Assembly (NCBI GenBank): GCA_025200525.1
Contig: CM045763.1
Span: 64,429,018 to 64,493,017, forward strand
Reading direction: 5' to 3'
Length of the DNA: 64,000 bases
Source: Camellia lanceoleosa
Taxonomy: Eukaryota; Streptophyta; Magnoliopsida; Ericales; Theaceae
In this document: positions 33,920 through 45,391 of the stretch, piece after piece
Position numbering within the stretch: the stretch's first letter is position 1
Layout: the number at the start of each line of letters is the position of its first letter
Position numbers and translations under genes: made by a program
Notes under the pieces: model-generated
Told to the model about the DNA's origin: nothing
Databases searched by the model: none
Seen by the model: the letters and a program-made list of their open reading frames with translations, nothing else

Positions 33920-36332
33920 CTGCAACATCAAAATCAAAAATCAACTTGGTACATAAATAGATTCAATGGAAATTGGAAACCAACTATTCTTAAAGGGCAA
34001 TTCCGGATTGATAGAGTGAGAGGTACACAATCTGCACGAGAAATTTCATAATTTGAATCATGTGATGTAAGGTGGTAATAGTACGGCCTTACCACCCGTG
34101 AATGTAAGTTTTTTAGTGAAATGTCAAGGGATTCAAACACTTTTACTATAACAAATCTTCTCTCCCATCCATTAATTGGATTAAAGGATCTAGTTGAGGG
34201 ATTTTGGGTCTATCCCAAGCCCACATTGGAGATACAAACCATTAAACTTGTGGCGTCTGCCAATCATATTGATCGGACATCAAAAACTATATGATCGGAG
34301 AAAATTAATCCACAGGCTACTAATATCTACTCCACCTGATTTTTTACATGAAAGATCCATTTAACAAGCTCTCCATCAAATAAATGATACAGATCACCGA
34401 AAAAGACCCGAAATGGATCCACAATCAACCCAACTGGACCCTCCACTAGTGGTGAGTGTGTTAATAGAAGTGTAAGTGTTTTTTAACAAATCTTTTTTTT
34501 CAAGTTGTAACCACTTCATTGAAACAATAATGTATGATAATTAATTTTGTTTTATCATATTTTGTTTCTTATGTGCTATGTAACCATTGGATTGATACAA
34601 ACATGAGTCGTGACCTATTTAACTAATCTATTGGTTTTTCAAAAATGTCCTATGACATAAGTAAAGATTAAAATAAATCTAACTGTTTAGTTTTGTTCCC
34701 CAAATAACAAAGTGTCTTCATGGACAATTTCAATAGTGTAACAATAACTCATGAAATCATTAACAAAATATAATATATAAATGATCCGAACGCAGATGCA
34801 ATTCTTACCAGTCATCAGGGGCGGCTTTTACAGCTTGATCAAAGTAAGTCTCAGCACGAGGGGCATCCTTATGGGTCTGCCATATCAGATCAGCATAGAG
34901 TGATAGAACATTCCCATCACTTGGGTCTGCCAATATTGCTCTTCCACAGTACTCTTCGGCCTTCACAGAGTCACCTCGTACCTTTTTTTTTTTTTCATTT
35001 CAAAACAACCCAAAATCAGAACAGAAACGGATGATCCCAAGTATATCATAATCCAAACTCACTTCATGCCTATTCTACAATATCATAAATCTTTTTCTTT
35101 CTTTTTTCGAAACAAATAGAACACAATAAAATATAAACACTAAAAAATAAAAAAATAATCCAAATAAATGAAAACACAACCAAACAGGTATTATTTTTGT
35201 TTATGGCCACCAAAAATAAAAACATAAAATATATATATAGGTTCTTTGTATTTAGGGATGGATGTATCAATTTAGATTTAAGAGGAACTTAATTTCAAGA
35301 TTGAATAAAATGGCTTTATCACAATGGATTGGAAATAACTATATACAGTTAGTTATTTGAAAAAAGGCTAAACATTCTCTTTCCTATTTCGACTTATCTT
35401 CATATACATATATACCCTCTTCAATATTGTTATAAAATTCATCATTAAATCTCACTAATTGAAATCCTCATCAATCCAAACCAACTCTTAGTTCAATTAA
35501 AATTTCTTACTTCCTTCAAAATTTTCCTTTCTAGTTGAATGAAAATGTTGTTTCTTTTATTCTTGAGTTCTTCAAAAACCAATATTTCGAAAAGTTAACA
35601 ATCTTTTTTTTTCTTCTTCCCAAAACCATGATTCATTCCAAACAAAGAGTAAAATTGAACTTAGTGTATATATACCTCTTTCAAGAATTTAGCATAATTG
35701 CTAAGAAGCAGAGCATCTCCAGGGTATGCATCAATCATCTTGTGAAAATACTCCTCCGTGCTGTTATTCCCATGATTTGAATCCCAATACCCAGAACTCC
35801 CATCCCCATCACCACCGCCCGATCCTCCTCCTCCTCCTCCTCCTCCTCCTCCTCCTCTACCACCACCACCACCACCACCACCACCACCACCACCACCGGT
35901 CAAACTCCCACCTCCAACGTATCCACCACCACCACCACCCACAACACCCCCCAATTTCCAATCCCTTACCCCAACAACATCACACTCCTTATCAACCACA
36001 ATCTCATCCAATCCAGGGCCCAAAAACAACACTCGATCCAACGAATCTGATCTCGAATCAAAACCCTTCTCTCTCTCCTCCTTCTCTTCCTCCACCGCAA
36101 TCGCCAGCAATAACGGCCTTCGTTTGGAGACCGAAAGCTCTCTAAGATCGGTCTCTGACATCGTTCTGGTCATCTTCTTTCTCGATTTGTCGATCAGAGA
36201 AACTGAGACCATCAAGACAGATCGAGGCTTCGGGATTTGAAGAGAAATGTCCGTCTCTGGCGATGTTGATGACTCTTTCAAATGTGGAAGCCATGAATTC
36301 AGAACTGGAGTTGATGCACTTCGAAGAAGCAT
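33754..36332 (-). CDS. TPR-like superfamily protein, 3 exons, 331 aa
   Basis: Exons on the minus strand: 35676-36332, 34809-34981, 33754-33919; the sum is 996 nt (332 codons) and phase is kept. The protein begins [15 protein letters not shown], a start shared by a plant family of short TPR proteins (for example Arabidopsis At5g20190-type; from memory). A disordered acidic region and a Gly tract (about residues 130-176) precede a C-terminal TPR-like region: [53 protein letters not shown] and [27 protein letters not shown], each a helix-turn-helix of about 34 residues. An acidic tail follows. TPR domains bind other proteins; the partner and role are not known. Its 3' end faces the retrotransposon LTR. 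Confidence 0.88.
34809..34981 (-). CDS. TPR gene exon 2
   Basis: Opens GTA CGA GGT GAC (VRGD) in phase 0. The acceptor AG sits at the end of an unbroken run of about 12 A on the minus strand, so there is no pyrimidine tract next to it. Donor TG|GTAAGA, exit phase 2. Confidence 0.85.
35676..36332 (-). CDS. TPR gene exon 1
   Basis: 219 codons from the ATG at 36332 to donor GAG|GTATAT, phase 0. Contains a Gly tract encoded by near-perfect GGN repeats at about 35800-35940 that are likely unstable in length. Confidence 0.88.
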
Positions 36333-36342
36333 TGTGAGTAAA

Positions 36343-36350
36343 AAACCCTA
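36343..36350 (+). promoter_or_regulatory. telo-box AAACCCTA in the TPR gene leader
   Basis: AAACCCTAG lies about 11 bp upstream of the ATG. Telo-boxes are common in leaders and promoters of plant housekeeping and translation-related genes. The role here is inferred. Confidence 0.5.
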
Positions 36351-36381
36351 GTTTAGGTTTCGAGATTTGTGTATCGAAATG

Positions 36382-36386
<5 letters not shown>

Positions 36387-36422
<36 letters not shown>

Positions 36423-36427
36423 TGTGT
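36387..36427. repeat. (GA)n/(GT)n microsatellite in TPR 5' leader
   Basis: About 17 AG dinucleotides followed by TGTGTGTG. Placed between the likely TATA box and the ATG, so it would be transcribed as a CT-rich 5' UTR on the minus strand. Confidence 0.85.
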
Positions 36428-36473
36428 TTCGCGCTCTGTTGCTATAGATTCGGAGAAGATGATCTGTTTGAGC

Positions 36474-36480
36474 TTTTATA
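36474..36480 (-). promoter_or_regulatory. TATA box of the TPR gene
   Basis: TATAAAA on the minus strand about 145 bp upstream of the ATG. With usual spacing, transcription would start near 36445, just upstream of the GA repeat. Confidence 0.55.
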
Positions 36481-36539
36481 GGAGGGAAGCAAAGATTGAG
36501 ATTAAATCACTGCCGTTGATTATTATTATACAGTGTAAA

Positions 36540-37320
36540 AATGGAGTACTAAAAATAGAATGTAAATAGAGATCGGTTTCGCTACTACTATTTTTTGTTT
36601 TTGACTATTTAAATTTAAATAAGAATATACCTATAATAATGGTTTGCCTATTTGATCAGGGTGAAGCATTAGCAAATTTTAAATAGTCATCTTATATATT
36701 ATTTGATTTTTTTTTATTATTAAATCAAACATCTCGTTTTAATGTGATTTATATAAAAAGCCATGCATAAATATTGATATATTATGTGTTGAGGAATAAA
36801 TATAAATTTTCTTATAATGTTGAAATTACTTAACGTAATGCATCAAAAAAAAACTTCTTAGTTTACTTTTAACAAACGTAACATTTTAATGTAATATTCT
36901 CAAAACATAACACTTCAATGTAACACAATAAACAAATTTTTAGTATATTATTCTTAAACGTAACAACATAGCATTTCAAAAAAACTTTTAATATAAATTT
37001 TTCAAACGTAACACTCTAATCAATATAATACACAAAAACTTTTTAATATACTTTTTCTTAACATATAACACTCCAATGTAACACATTAAAAAATTCTTTA
37101 GTACACTTTTCTCAAACGTAACAACGTAACATTCCAAAAAAACTCATTAGTTTATTTTTTCCAAACTTAACACTTCAATCAATGTAACACACAAAAACTT
37201 ATTAGTGTACTTTTTCTAAATATAGCACTCTAATGTGACACTTAAATATAATATCAGAAAATCAAACTAGCAGAATGTAAATTTTTATGCTTGACAACCA
37301 ATACTTCAACTATCAATCCC
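36540..37320. other. intergenic with diffuse AACGTAACA-type repeats
   Basis: Between about 36830 and 37240 the phrase (A)AACGTAACA(C/T)T(C/T)(C/T)AA(T) recurs at least ten times with variable spacing, mixed with CTTTTTAGTATACTTTT phrases. It is a degenerate tandem array of roughly 60-70 bp. No coding signal. Confidence 0.55.
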
Positions 37321-37333
37321 CCCAAAAATAATA

Positions 37334-37483
37334 AGGTTGTGCTAGGGAGCCCTAATTTTTGGCCCCCTAATCCCTCGAAATTTCAGACCAAGGCAAAAAA
37401 AAAAAAAAAATTTGCCTAAAACGACGTCGTTTTGGACATTAGTGGGATTAGGAGGGCATTTTTAGGGAGACAAATCATTTTTC
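37334..37483. mobile_element. MULE-like element with AAAACGACGTCGTTTT core, 150 bp
   Basis: Flanked by AAAATAATA on both sides (37325-37333 and 37484-37492). Inner inverted repeat CCCCCTAATCCC against GGGATTAGGAGGG. The 16-bp palindrome lies at 37418-37433, next to a poly-A run. Confidence 0.8.
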
Positions 37484-37725
37484 AAAATAATATTCCACAC
37501 CATGTCTCACATTTCCATTCTCATCCCAAAAATAAATAAAAAAAATAAAAAAAAAATGAATCACAAAAGAACATTCACTTAAACTCAAATAGCACCAAAT
37601 CAAATAAATACAAATTTTCAAAACAAAATGACTAATTAATTTATAAAAAAAATTCTTAAAATTAAATATATCAATATTCCCCCATATAAGATTTATAGAT
37701 AAATTCTCCATTTGGTTAACATTTG

Positions 37726-38006
37726 TCGTTTGGTTTGTATTTGGGAAAAAATTTTGAGAAATTTTCTCTACAAATAAATTTTTAAAAGTAATCAAACCAA
37801 ACAAATTTTCTCAAAAAAATTTTCCAAAACTTGTAAACTAAACAAGTTTTCCAAACAAATCTCTCTCACACACACATCAAATCAATCATTTTTTCCAAAA
37901 CTCTCTCTCAAAATAATTTTCCAAAATATCTTTTGAAAAAAACCAAACCAAACAACTTTTCATACTTTTTATCTCTAAAACACATCTCTCAAACACAAAC
38001 CAAACA
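37726..38006 (+). mobile_element. ~290-bp TTTGGTTTGT-ended MITE, copy 2
   Basis: Same orientation as 21742-22031, with GTCGTTTGGTTTGTATTTG at the left, ACAAATAAATTTTTAAAAGT inside and CACAAACCAAACATAC at the right. The CACACACATCAAATCAATC block is shared by all copies. Confidence 0.72.
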
Positions 38007-38082
38007 TACCCAATTTTTACAAGATTCACCTATCTTTGCCAATACTAAAAAGTCAATTATTATTCTTAAATTATTTTGTCTT

Positions 38083-38164
38083 TAATCAAAAATTTAAAAT
38101 CATTTTTCACACACTATACTGACTAATCAAAAATTTAAAATCATTTTTCACACACTATACTGAC
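38083..38164 (+). repeat. tandem duplication, 41-bp unit x2
   Basis: TAATCAAAAATTTAAAATCA followed by TTTTTCACACACTATACTGAC occurs twice in tandem, almost without change, so the duplication is recent. Confidence 0.9.
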
Positions 38165-38689
38165 TTCTCAATACTACGTAAATTTGGCTCATTTAAAAAT
38201 TGACTATTTTAGTTAATTTTTTATGTGTAAAAATTTTTTTAAAAAAATGATATAAAAATTTATAATAATTTTTTAACTATTTTATTCTATTGACAACCAA
38301 TTAGTACTTTTTGAAAGAGTGTATTGTTAATGGATGTTTTAATAGTATTGATTAATAAAATTTAAGATTAATTTTCTTATAGATATATTGGTAAGGATGC
38401 TAGTAAATCTGTAAAATATAAATTTTAATTGTAAATTAAAAATATGTAGTGTGTATTACTCTATTGGTAAAACTATTGTTTACTACAGCAATGGTCTTAA
38501 GTTTAAGTTTTATTTATTTCACTATTTAAATTTTTTTTTTTTTTTTTTGTCACTTGTCAAAAGTTGTTTACCTCACTAATTTATTTATTTTTTCACACGG
38601 CAATCCACTTGACAAAAACAGTGAAGAAGTTTCAAAATACAAACTGAGTTATTCACTTATTATTTTTAGTTTATTAGAATATCTCAAAT

Positions 38690-39160
38690 TTTAACCTAAG
38701 GGGTTGTGGCATTGTGGTAAAGCCTTGGGGTTTAAGCCCCAAGGTCACAAGTTCGATTCCCCTCCTCCTTGGGCCAATCTCCTGGGCGAAAACATTGTTG
38801 GTTAGGAGGTTGGACCTCAAGTTGTCTAGTCAGCACTTGGTATGGGTTCAATACTCTCGCTTATGCGAAGTCTCGACCATCGAGCTTGCCTTGTGAGGTC
38901 GGGACAAGCTTCCAGGTTATAGTCTTTTGCTCGGAACGGCTAACAGGACACCCTTGTCTAGTCAGCACTTGGTATGGGTTCAATACTCCCCCGCTATGCG
39001 AGTCCTGACTTACTAGAGCTTGCCTTGTGAGGTCGGGACAAGCTTCCAGGTTATAGTCTTTTGCTCGAATCGCTAATGTGACACCTGGTGATCTCCTCAA
39101 GGGCGCCTTGACCTCATGAGAGTGGGAGGATTTTCCTGTAACAAAAAAAAAAAAAAAAAA
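38690..39160 (+). mobile_element. tRNA-derived SINE with internal duplication and poly-A tail
   Basis: A tRNA-like head starts near 38700: A box TGGCATTGTGG (38707-38717) and B box AGTTCGATTCC (38750-38760) at the spacing of a pol III promoter, plus an anticodon-arm-like palindrome CTTGGGG...CCCCAAG. A body and a poly-A tail (39143-39160) follow. The target duplication ATCTCAAAT lies at 38681-38689 and 39161-39169. Two copies of a 132-bp body segment are present in tandem. Confidence 0.88.
38822..39087 (+). repeat. 132-bp tandem duplication within the SINE body
   Basis: Units 38822-38953 and 38954-39087 both begin TTGTCTAGTCAGCACTTGG and share GAGGTCGGGACAAGCTTCC. They differ by about ten positions, so the duplication is older than the 41-bp repeat at 38083. 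Confidence 0.9.
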
Positions 39161-39779
39161 ATCTCAAATGGTATATCTTTTTTTCATCAAATTTAAATAA
39201 AAATTTGAGTAAAAAATCCATCTAATATCAAGTGCTCTAACAGGAGATTTTGAGCTTTTATCAAAATACCGATCGACCGGACGGATGACTGGACGGATGT
39301 CTAACAAGTTGACTAGCCAATGTATTTTTGTCACAAATTTTAGCTTAGAGGTGATCATCCGAAGAGATATCTGGTGATTAAAATCTAACGGTTATAAATT
39401 ATGATTTGATGAAAACTCTTAGCCGTCCTCAATTTAGTAAAAGATTTTTGATATTATCAATTTGATACAAATCTAATGAAACCATTAAAATAAGAAAATG
39501 TTATTTTTTCATTAAATTTAAATTTGATAGAAAAATTGATCAACCTTTGAAGATGGTTTTCACAACCATCCTAAAGTCATTCATTATTAAAAAAAATTAA
39601 ACTAAGAAATATATCATAAATAAATAATTGTTTTGATCACCTACGAGCATATTTACCCAAGTCTTCAAAATTTGGTGTTAAATTTTTTTGAAGTTTATGT
39701 GGCAATGTATTTGACATCTTTAAATAAAATACACCATCGGTCATGTTAAATTTAAAGGATGTTTGGCATAATGTATATA

Positions 39780-39941
39780 GGAAAATGTCTTGTATCTCAA
39801 ATTTTGTGGCTCAAAAGTGGCTCAAATGGCCAAAACGACGTCGTTTTGACCATTTTTATGTTGTTTTGTACTCAAAACGACGTCGTTTTGGCCATTTGAG
39901 CCACTTTTGAGCCACAAAATTTGAGTTACGTAGCATTGTCG
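39780..39941. mobile_element. MULE-like element with two AAAACGACGTCGTTTT cores, 162 bp
   Basis: Flanked by ATGTATATA on both sides (39771-39779, 39942-39950). Arms: GGAAAATGTCTTGTATCTCA against CGACAATGCTACGTAACTCA, then nearly perfect through TTTTGTGGCTCAAAAGTGGC. The 16-bp palindrome occurs in each arm (39832-39847, 39874-39889), so the whole element folds into a hairpin. Confidence 0.88.
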
Positions 39942-40139
39942 ATGTATATAAGTGCATTTATTTAAATAAGAACACTTACTTGGGTCATATCATTTTTTTA
40001 TTTTTTTATACATCTTTTCATAAAAAATTTTAAAATATACTTATTTAGATCAGTCTAATAATACCTTTTATTATTTAATTATATTTATTATAGAATATTT
40101 TCAAATTCAAAAGTCAAATTTTCGTAGGAACTCACTTTG

Positions 40140-40520
40140 TAATAGGTCTCACAAGATAAAGAAATTTTAAAAAATAGATAAATTATTCCTTTGAGATTTT
40201 AAAAAAATTCATTAAATTTTACAATTTTAGCATAATTACATTGAGCTCTCTTAAGATTTTAATTCACCTAACAACTTAACCCCATTTTTATCAATATTTT
40301 GTCAGTCCTATAAATGAAAAAATAATGTTATCATATCTTTTATATTTATATGTATATTTTTTCTTATTATTATGTCTTTACATTATTTGTATTAGTTTTA
40401 ACTCCGTTAATCTTGTAAAATGGAAATCAATATAGTTATTCCAAAATTATGAAACTACTTATATTTTTCCCAAATCTCAAGAGAAATAATTGTAATTTGC
40501 CCTAAAAAATTTGACATTTA
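40140..40520. mobile_element. degenerate inverted-repeat element
   Basis: AAATTATTCCTTTGAGATTT at the left against CAAATCTCAAGAGAAATAATTGTAATTTG at the right (read as reverse complement). The same style of ends recurs at 44165-44400. No target duplication resolved. Confidence 0.4.
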
Positions 40521-40812
40521 CTTTCCCACATAGGGGAGAGGTCATGCCAAATTCCTATATAGCATTTGACTCCCCGCTTAAAGCTTGTTGAAATGTTTAT
40601 TTTTAACTTCTAAAATGTCAAAAAAATATTTAAAATATCAGTAAAAAATAGTGACGGATGCAGGATTTAGGCATAAAAGATTTGATAATATTATTATACA
40701 TTGGTCTCGTTTGGTAGAGCTGTGGAAAAATGATTATAAATTATAACTTAACAGATTATGACTTATAGCTAAACATCAGCTGTTAACTTGGTGCAGCTGT
40801 GGAATTATGAAT

Positions 40813-41244
40813 CCGGATCCTCGGTAGCGCTCAGATGTCGCCCCAAAACGACGTCGTTTTGGGGCGATTCAAAAAAACGCAGAAGAGGGAGGGAGGAAGG
40901 AGAGAGAGAGGAGGAGGAGGAGGAGGCTGTGAGCTCGCCGTCCTCATCCTCGCCGCTGCCGTCAGCCTGTGATCGCAGCCCATGGCAGTGTCGCTTGAGC
41001 AGCCTCGCCATGGTGTGTCGCCTGAGCAGCTCCACCTCTCCGCCTTCTCCTCATCTTCCTCTCCCAATATTTATGGCCCCCTCCAGTTCAGTCCGTCCGA
41101 CCCTTCCCTTCCCGTCCTCCTCCTCCCTCCTTCCTCTCTCCTCCTCCTCCTCCCTCCTCTTCATGAATCGCCCCAAACGACGTTGTTTTGAGGGTGACAG
41201 GGGAGTGCTACAGGGTAGCGCTACCGAGGATCCGGGTTCATGGG
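40813..41244. mobile_element. MULE-like palindrome-family element with GC-rich insert, 432 bp
   Basis: Flanked by ATTATGAAT on both sides (40804-40812, 41245-41253). Arms: CCGGATCCTCGGTAGCGCT against AGCGCTACCGAGGATCCGG; the left end has lost about 8 bp. The palindrome is intact at 40845-40860 and mutated (CGTTGT) at 41175-41189. Between them lie a GGA-repeat, about 150 bp of GC-rich sequence with gene-like composition, and a CTC-repeat. Confidence 0.85.
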
Positions 41245-41379
41245 ATTATGAATTTAAACAGTAGAATAGTGTTTGGTTAATAATGTGTAAAATAGTTTTT
41301 TACTGTATAATTGTCTTTTCTACCTTTATATGATATAAAAATGATTATTTTGTCATTTTTTTCAGTTTTAATTAAATAT

Positions 41380-41950
41380 ATATATTTCATTAATAAAAGT
41401 TAATATAAGTAGCATTAATTACTATCAATTAATATAAAAATTGATACATTTGTTAAAAATGTAATGGAAGTATTATTGTCACAATTATTTTCCGTTATAA
41501 ATTAATTAGTATCAATTAATTTCTTAATTAGTATCAATTAATACTAAAATTATTAATTAGTCTCAATTGATATTATAATTATTAATTAGTATAAATTAAT
41601 ATTAATATTTAATTTTTATTAGTATCAATTAATATTAATGATCAACAATTATTATTAATTAGTATCAATTAATAATTAATTCATTACAAAAGTATACAAT
41701 ATTAATTTATTAATAATTAATACAAATTAATATTTATTTTTTTAATTAATATTGATTTTTTTCTTTTTCTTTAGAAATATACAATTTTTTATTTTTTAAT
41801 TAATATAAAAATATACAATATGAATTTATTAATGATTAATACCAATTAATATTTATTTTTCAATTAATATTGATTTTTTTCTTTTTCTTCAGAAATATAC
41901 AATTTTTTATTTTTGATTAATATTAATTAATAATACTAATATTTGAGTAT
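41380..41950. repeat. AT-rich array of (TT)AGTATCAATTAATA units
   Basis: The phrase AGTATCAATTAATA or close variants recurs more than ten times at 20-45 bp spacing. The 41745-41800 segment is duplicated at 41860-41915 (GATTTTTTTCTTTTTC-T-TTAGAAATATAC). Confidence 0.75.
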
Positions 41951-42530
41951 ACACGAGGGCATTTAAGTAATTTTAGCCCCAATTAACCAACTAAGGCTTA
42001 AATAAAAAATTTAAGCACTTCCTGACCAGCTTTTGAGATAAGCTGAGAAATAGTTTGATTTAAGTTATAAGCTGGTTAACTTAAGTTATACCAAACATAA
42101 TATTTTAGCTTAAATTAGACTAAAAGTTAAAATAAGCAGCTTATAAGCTCTACCAAACAGGCCTATTGTACTACACAAAAACAAAAAAAATCAAAAAGGG
42201 ATGGTATAAGCATTTTTTTCACATCGATATCAAACTAATGATGGAAAATTACAATGCAATCTATTTAACTAGAAATATTTACAAATTACGGGAGTATAAC
42301 TTTTTTCTTTTTTCTTTTTGTTCATGTGTGCGCAAAAACACACAGCAAGAATTGCACTCTCAAAAGATTTCCACCTCTTGGTAATTTTTTTGGGTACCTC
42401 CCTCTAAATTATAAATTTATCAAACAAAATATAATAAGATAGTATGACCATCATATATTATTGATAGTATAATTATAGGAACTACTAATAATGTAGTTTC
42501 TCACAATAATAGAGATTAATATAGGTTTCG

Positions 42531-43640
42531 TTTGGTAAGCCTCTCAAAATTTAATTCTACACATTGATTTAAATGTGTTATTTGTTTAGAGCTGTCAAAT
42601 CATAATTTTACACCTATTTCTCAAAACTCAATTCAAAATAAAATTATTACTTTTCAAAACTTATAACCAAACACATTATTCAAAACTCTTTTCAAAACTC
42701 AATTCAAATCAATATTTTAATTTTTTAAATATTTTAAATATTTAAATATTTTAAAAATATTTTAATTTTGTTAAGATTTTAAATATTTTAATATTTAAAT
42801 ATGTTACGATTTTTTTAAAATTTTTAAATATTTTAATTTCAAAATATTACGATTTTAATTTTTAAAATTTTAAAATATTTTATAAAAATAAATTCAAACT
42901 CTATTTTATAAAAATATTTTTAAATATTTTAATTTTTTTTATGTATTTGGTTACGATATGAGTGTAGAGTTGTGAAAGTAGTATGGAGTTTTGAGTTATG
43001 TGTTTGATTATGAGTTTTAAAAATAATTTCTTAATTGAGTTTTGTTTTATGTGTTTGGTTACGATTTGAGTGTAGAGTTATTTTTAAATTTAAAATATTA
43101 ACATTTTAAATTATTTAAAATTTTTGAATATTTAAATTATTTAAATTTTTACGATTTAAATTTTTTGAATATTTATTTTAATTTTTTACTTATTAATTTT
43201 TTTAGATTATTTAAATATTTATTATTTAAATTTTTTGAATATTTATTTTGAAAAAAAAAATTATTTCCTTTTTAGTATTTTCAATTAAAAAATTGATTAA
43301 TGTTATTTTTTGTTAATAATAATTTTTTTAATTGAATTTTAAAAAGAGTTTGGTTATGAGTATTGGTTAGAATTTTCAATAGTGTGAAAGTAGTGTGTTT
43401 TGTTATGACTTATAATAATTTGAATTAAGTTTTGAAAACTCTTTCCAAAACTCATAACCAAACAAACTTTCTTACTTCACATGTCAAATCAAACTTTTAA
43501 AACTCAATTTCACACTCAATTCAAAAATCATAACCAAACAAATTTTCTACACTCAAATCATAATTCCACAACTCACAAACTCAAAATACAACTCATACTC
43601 TCAAATTATATTTACAAAACTCTACCAAACGCAACCATAA
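42531..43640. mobile_element. probable inverted-repeat element, AT-rich
   Basis: Ends GTTTCGTTTGGTAAG and CTACCAAACGCAAC are loosely inverted. The interior repeats TTTGGTTACGAT(A/T)TGAGTGTAGAG (42955, 43060) and its reverse complement, around a core of ATTTAAATATT low-complexity DNA. No coding capacity. Confidence 0.45.
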
Positions 43641-45382
43641 TTTCTCAACTTTGCTGGGACCATCGCACTCTAGTTTCCTCTCTTTTGCTTTCATTTGACA
43701 CAAATTAAAATGAGATTTTTTAACTACAATAGTTATAAAAAAATAAAATAGACTTTTCAACTAAATAAGATAAAATGTCACATCTAAACTATAATATACT
43801 TTTTTTTTCTACAAAATTTAAAAAGACAAAAAATCTATCCCAAACAAGACTTTTTAAGCTCAAGCTAGAATAGTTAAAAAAACATCCCACATCCCAAACA
43901 AATCTTCAACCTATTGTGCGAGTAACAAGTTGTCATTGGTCTTGAGGAGTATACACATCTATTAAAATGCAATAATGTTTGAGACCCTTTTTTGGGGAGA
44001 CCTCCACTATTCCTACAGTGATGTGGATCAATGATGTGTTTGTATTATTATTATTATTATTTTTTTTTCTCTTTTTTACTTGAATCAATCACAAGTGAGT
44101 AGGGATTATGAGAATGATATTTTGTGGGAGTCTGAATCATTACTGATTAAAATGTATAAACATAAAGGGCAAATTATCAATACCTCTCGAGATTTGATTA
44201 AAATACAAATTCCTCTTGAGATTTGAGAAATTACAAATTACCTCCTAAAATTTATATTTACATAATAAATGAGGAGACAATTTATTATGTAAACATAAAT
44301 TTCAAGAGACAATTTATTATGCAAATAAAAATCTCAGGGGACGAGATGTAATTTCTCAAAACTTAAAAGTGAAATTCTTATTTTAATCAAATTTTGGTAT
44401 TTCCAAACATAAGTATAAAACTGTTTTGACATGACAAGAATATATTAAAATTCTATTTATTTTTTCTTCATATTTTCAAATTAATTTGACTAAAAATGAA
44501 TTCTATAGCATGCAATTATGCCCGTGGCTTATAACTAGTTGGCTTGGCTTGGGACGGAATCAGTAGGCCGTCCACGTTTTTGCCGCAAGTGGGTTCGACT
44601 TCGCGTCATTCATGAATAGGGACCATGGAAGTGTCTGTCCTGATCAATCACGTGAATGCGTCTCAATTCGGCTGGCATTCTTGGCAGACGTGCTAGCAAA
44701 AGTGGAATTGAATTTCGATAAGCCGCTCTCGTATGGCCCCCAATATACTTATCCTCTATAATTTCTTTATTTTTTATTTTTTGGATTTTATTTTAAGTTT
44801 ATATTAATAATTTAAATCGGTAATCTTATAAATCTCATAATAAAAATTCTGTATAAAAAATTAATTTCATCGAATATCGATAAATATATAAATAAATGAT
44901 TTTTTATTTTATAAAATGAAATATTTAATTTTAAACTTACAATTATTGTCCATTAAAAAAAGAAAAGATGAAATTTATTGATATATCTAATAAGATGAAC
45001 GGTTTAGATTATTAATGTGAGTTTAGAATGGCGCTTAAAAAATAAAGTATGGAGGATAAAAGTATGGAGATGAGCCATTCCCCTCGTGTGGGGACTAAAC
45101 ATTTTAGTTAAAAAGTCACCATAAATTATTACATTACTCTTTCTATTTTTTTGATAATTTATAATAACTTTTTGACTAAAATACTTTCTCAAACGAGATT
45201 GAAACGAGGAGGGGTTGTTTGGGATACTACTAAATAGCATACTTTTTGTTTTTTTATCTTTTTTGAGTCATATCAACTCTCTACTTTTCTATTTATATTT
45301 TCATAAAAAAAAAGTTAAAAAATTACTAAAATAACTTATCTCCAAACAACCCCTAACAATTATTTTTAGGAGTTGTTTGGGA
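43641..45382. other. intergenic; one GC-richer patch, no gene
   Basis: AT-rich with inverted-repeat elements at about 44165-44400 (CTCGAGATTTGATTAAAAT) and 44785-45030 (TTTATATTAATAATTTAAATC arms). 44521-44760 is clearly GC-richer, with GGCCGTCCACGTTTTTGCCG, but has no long frame and no motif I recognise. Confidence 0.5.
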
Positions 45383-45391
45383 TAAACTATA

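Larger units (their letters stand above)
40703..42164. mobile_element. Harbinger-like non-autonomous element, 1.46 kb
   Basis: The left end GGTCTCGTTTGGTAGAGCT and the reverse-complemented right end AGGCCTGTTTGGTAGAGCT match, with a possible 3-bp ATT duplication. The interior holds AGCTTATAAGCTGG-type palindromes and an AT-rich block of TATCAATTAATA repeats (41380-41950). The palindrome-family element at 40813-41244 is nested inside. No transposase frame. Confidence 0.6.

Noticed and set aside
38690..39160. tRNA gene suggested by A and B boxes near 38707 and 38750
   Set aside because: The acceptor stem does not close as a mature tRNA, and the head continues into a body with poly-A tail and target duplication, so it is a SINE.
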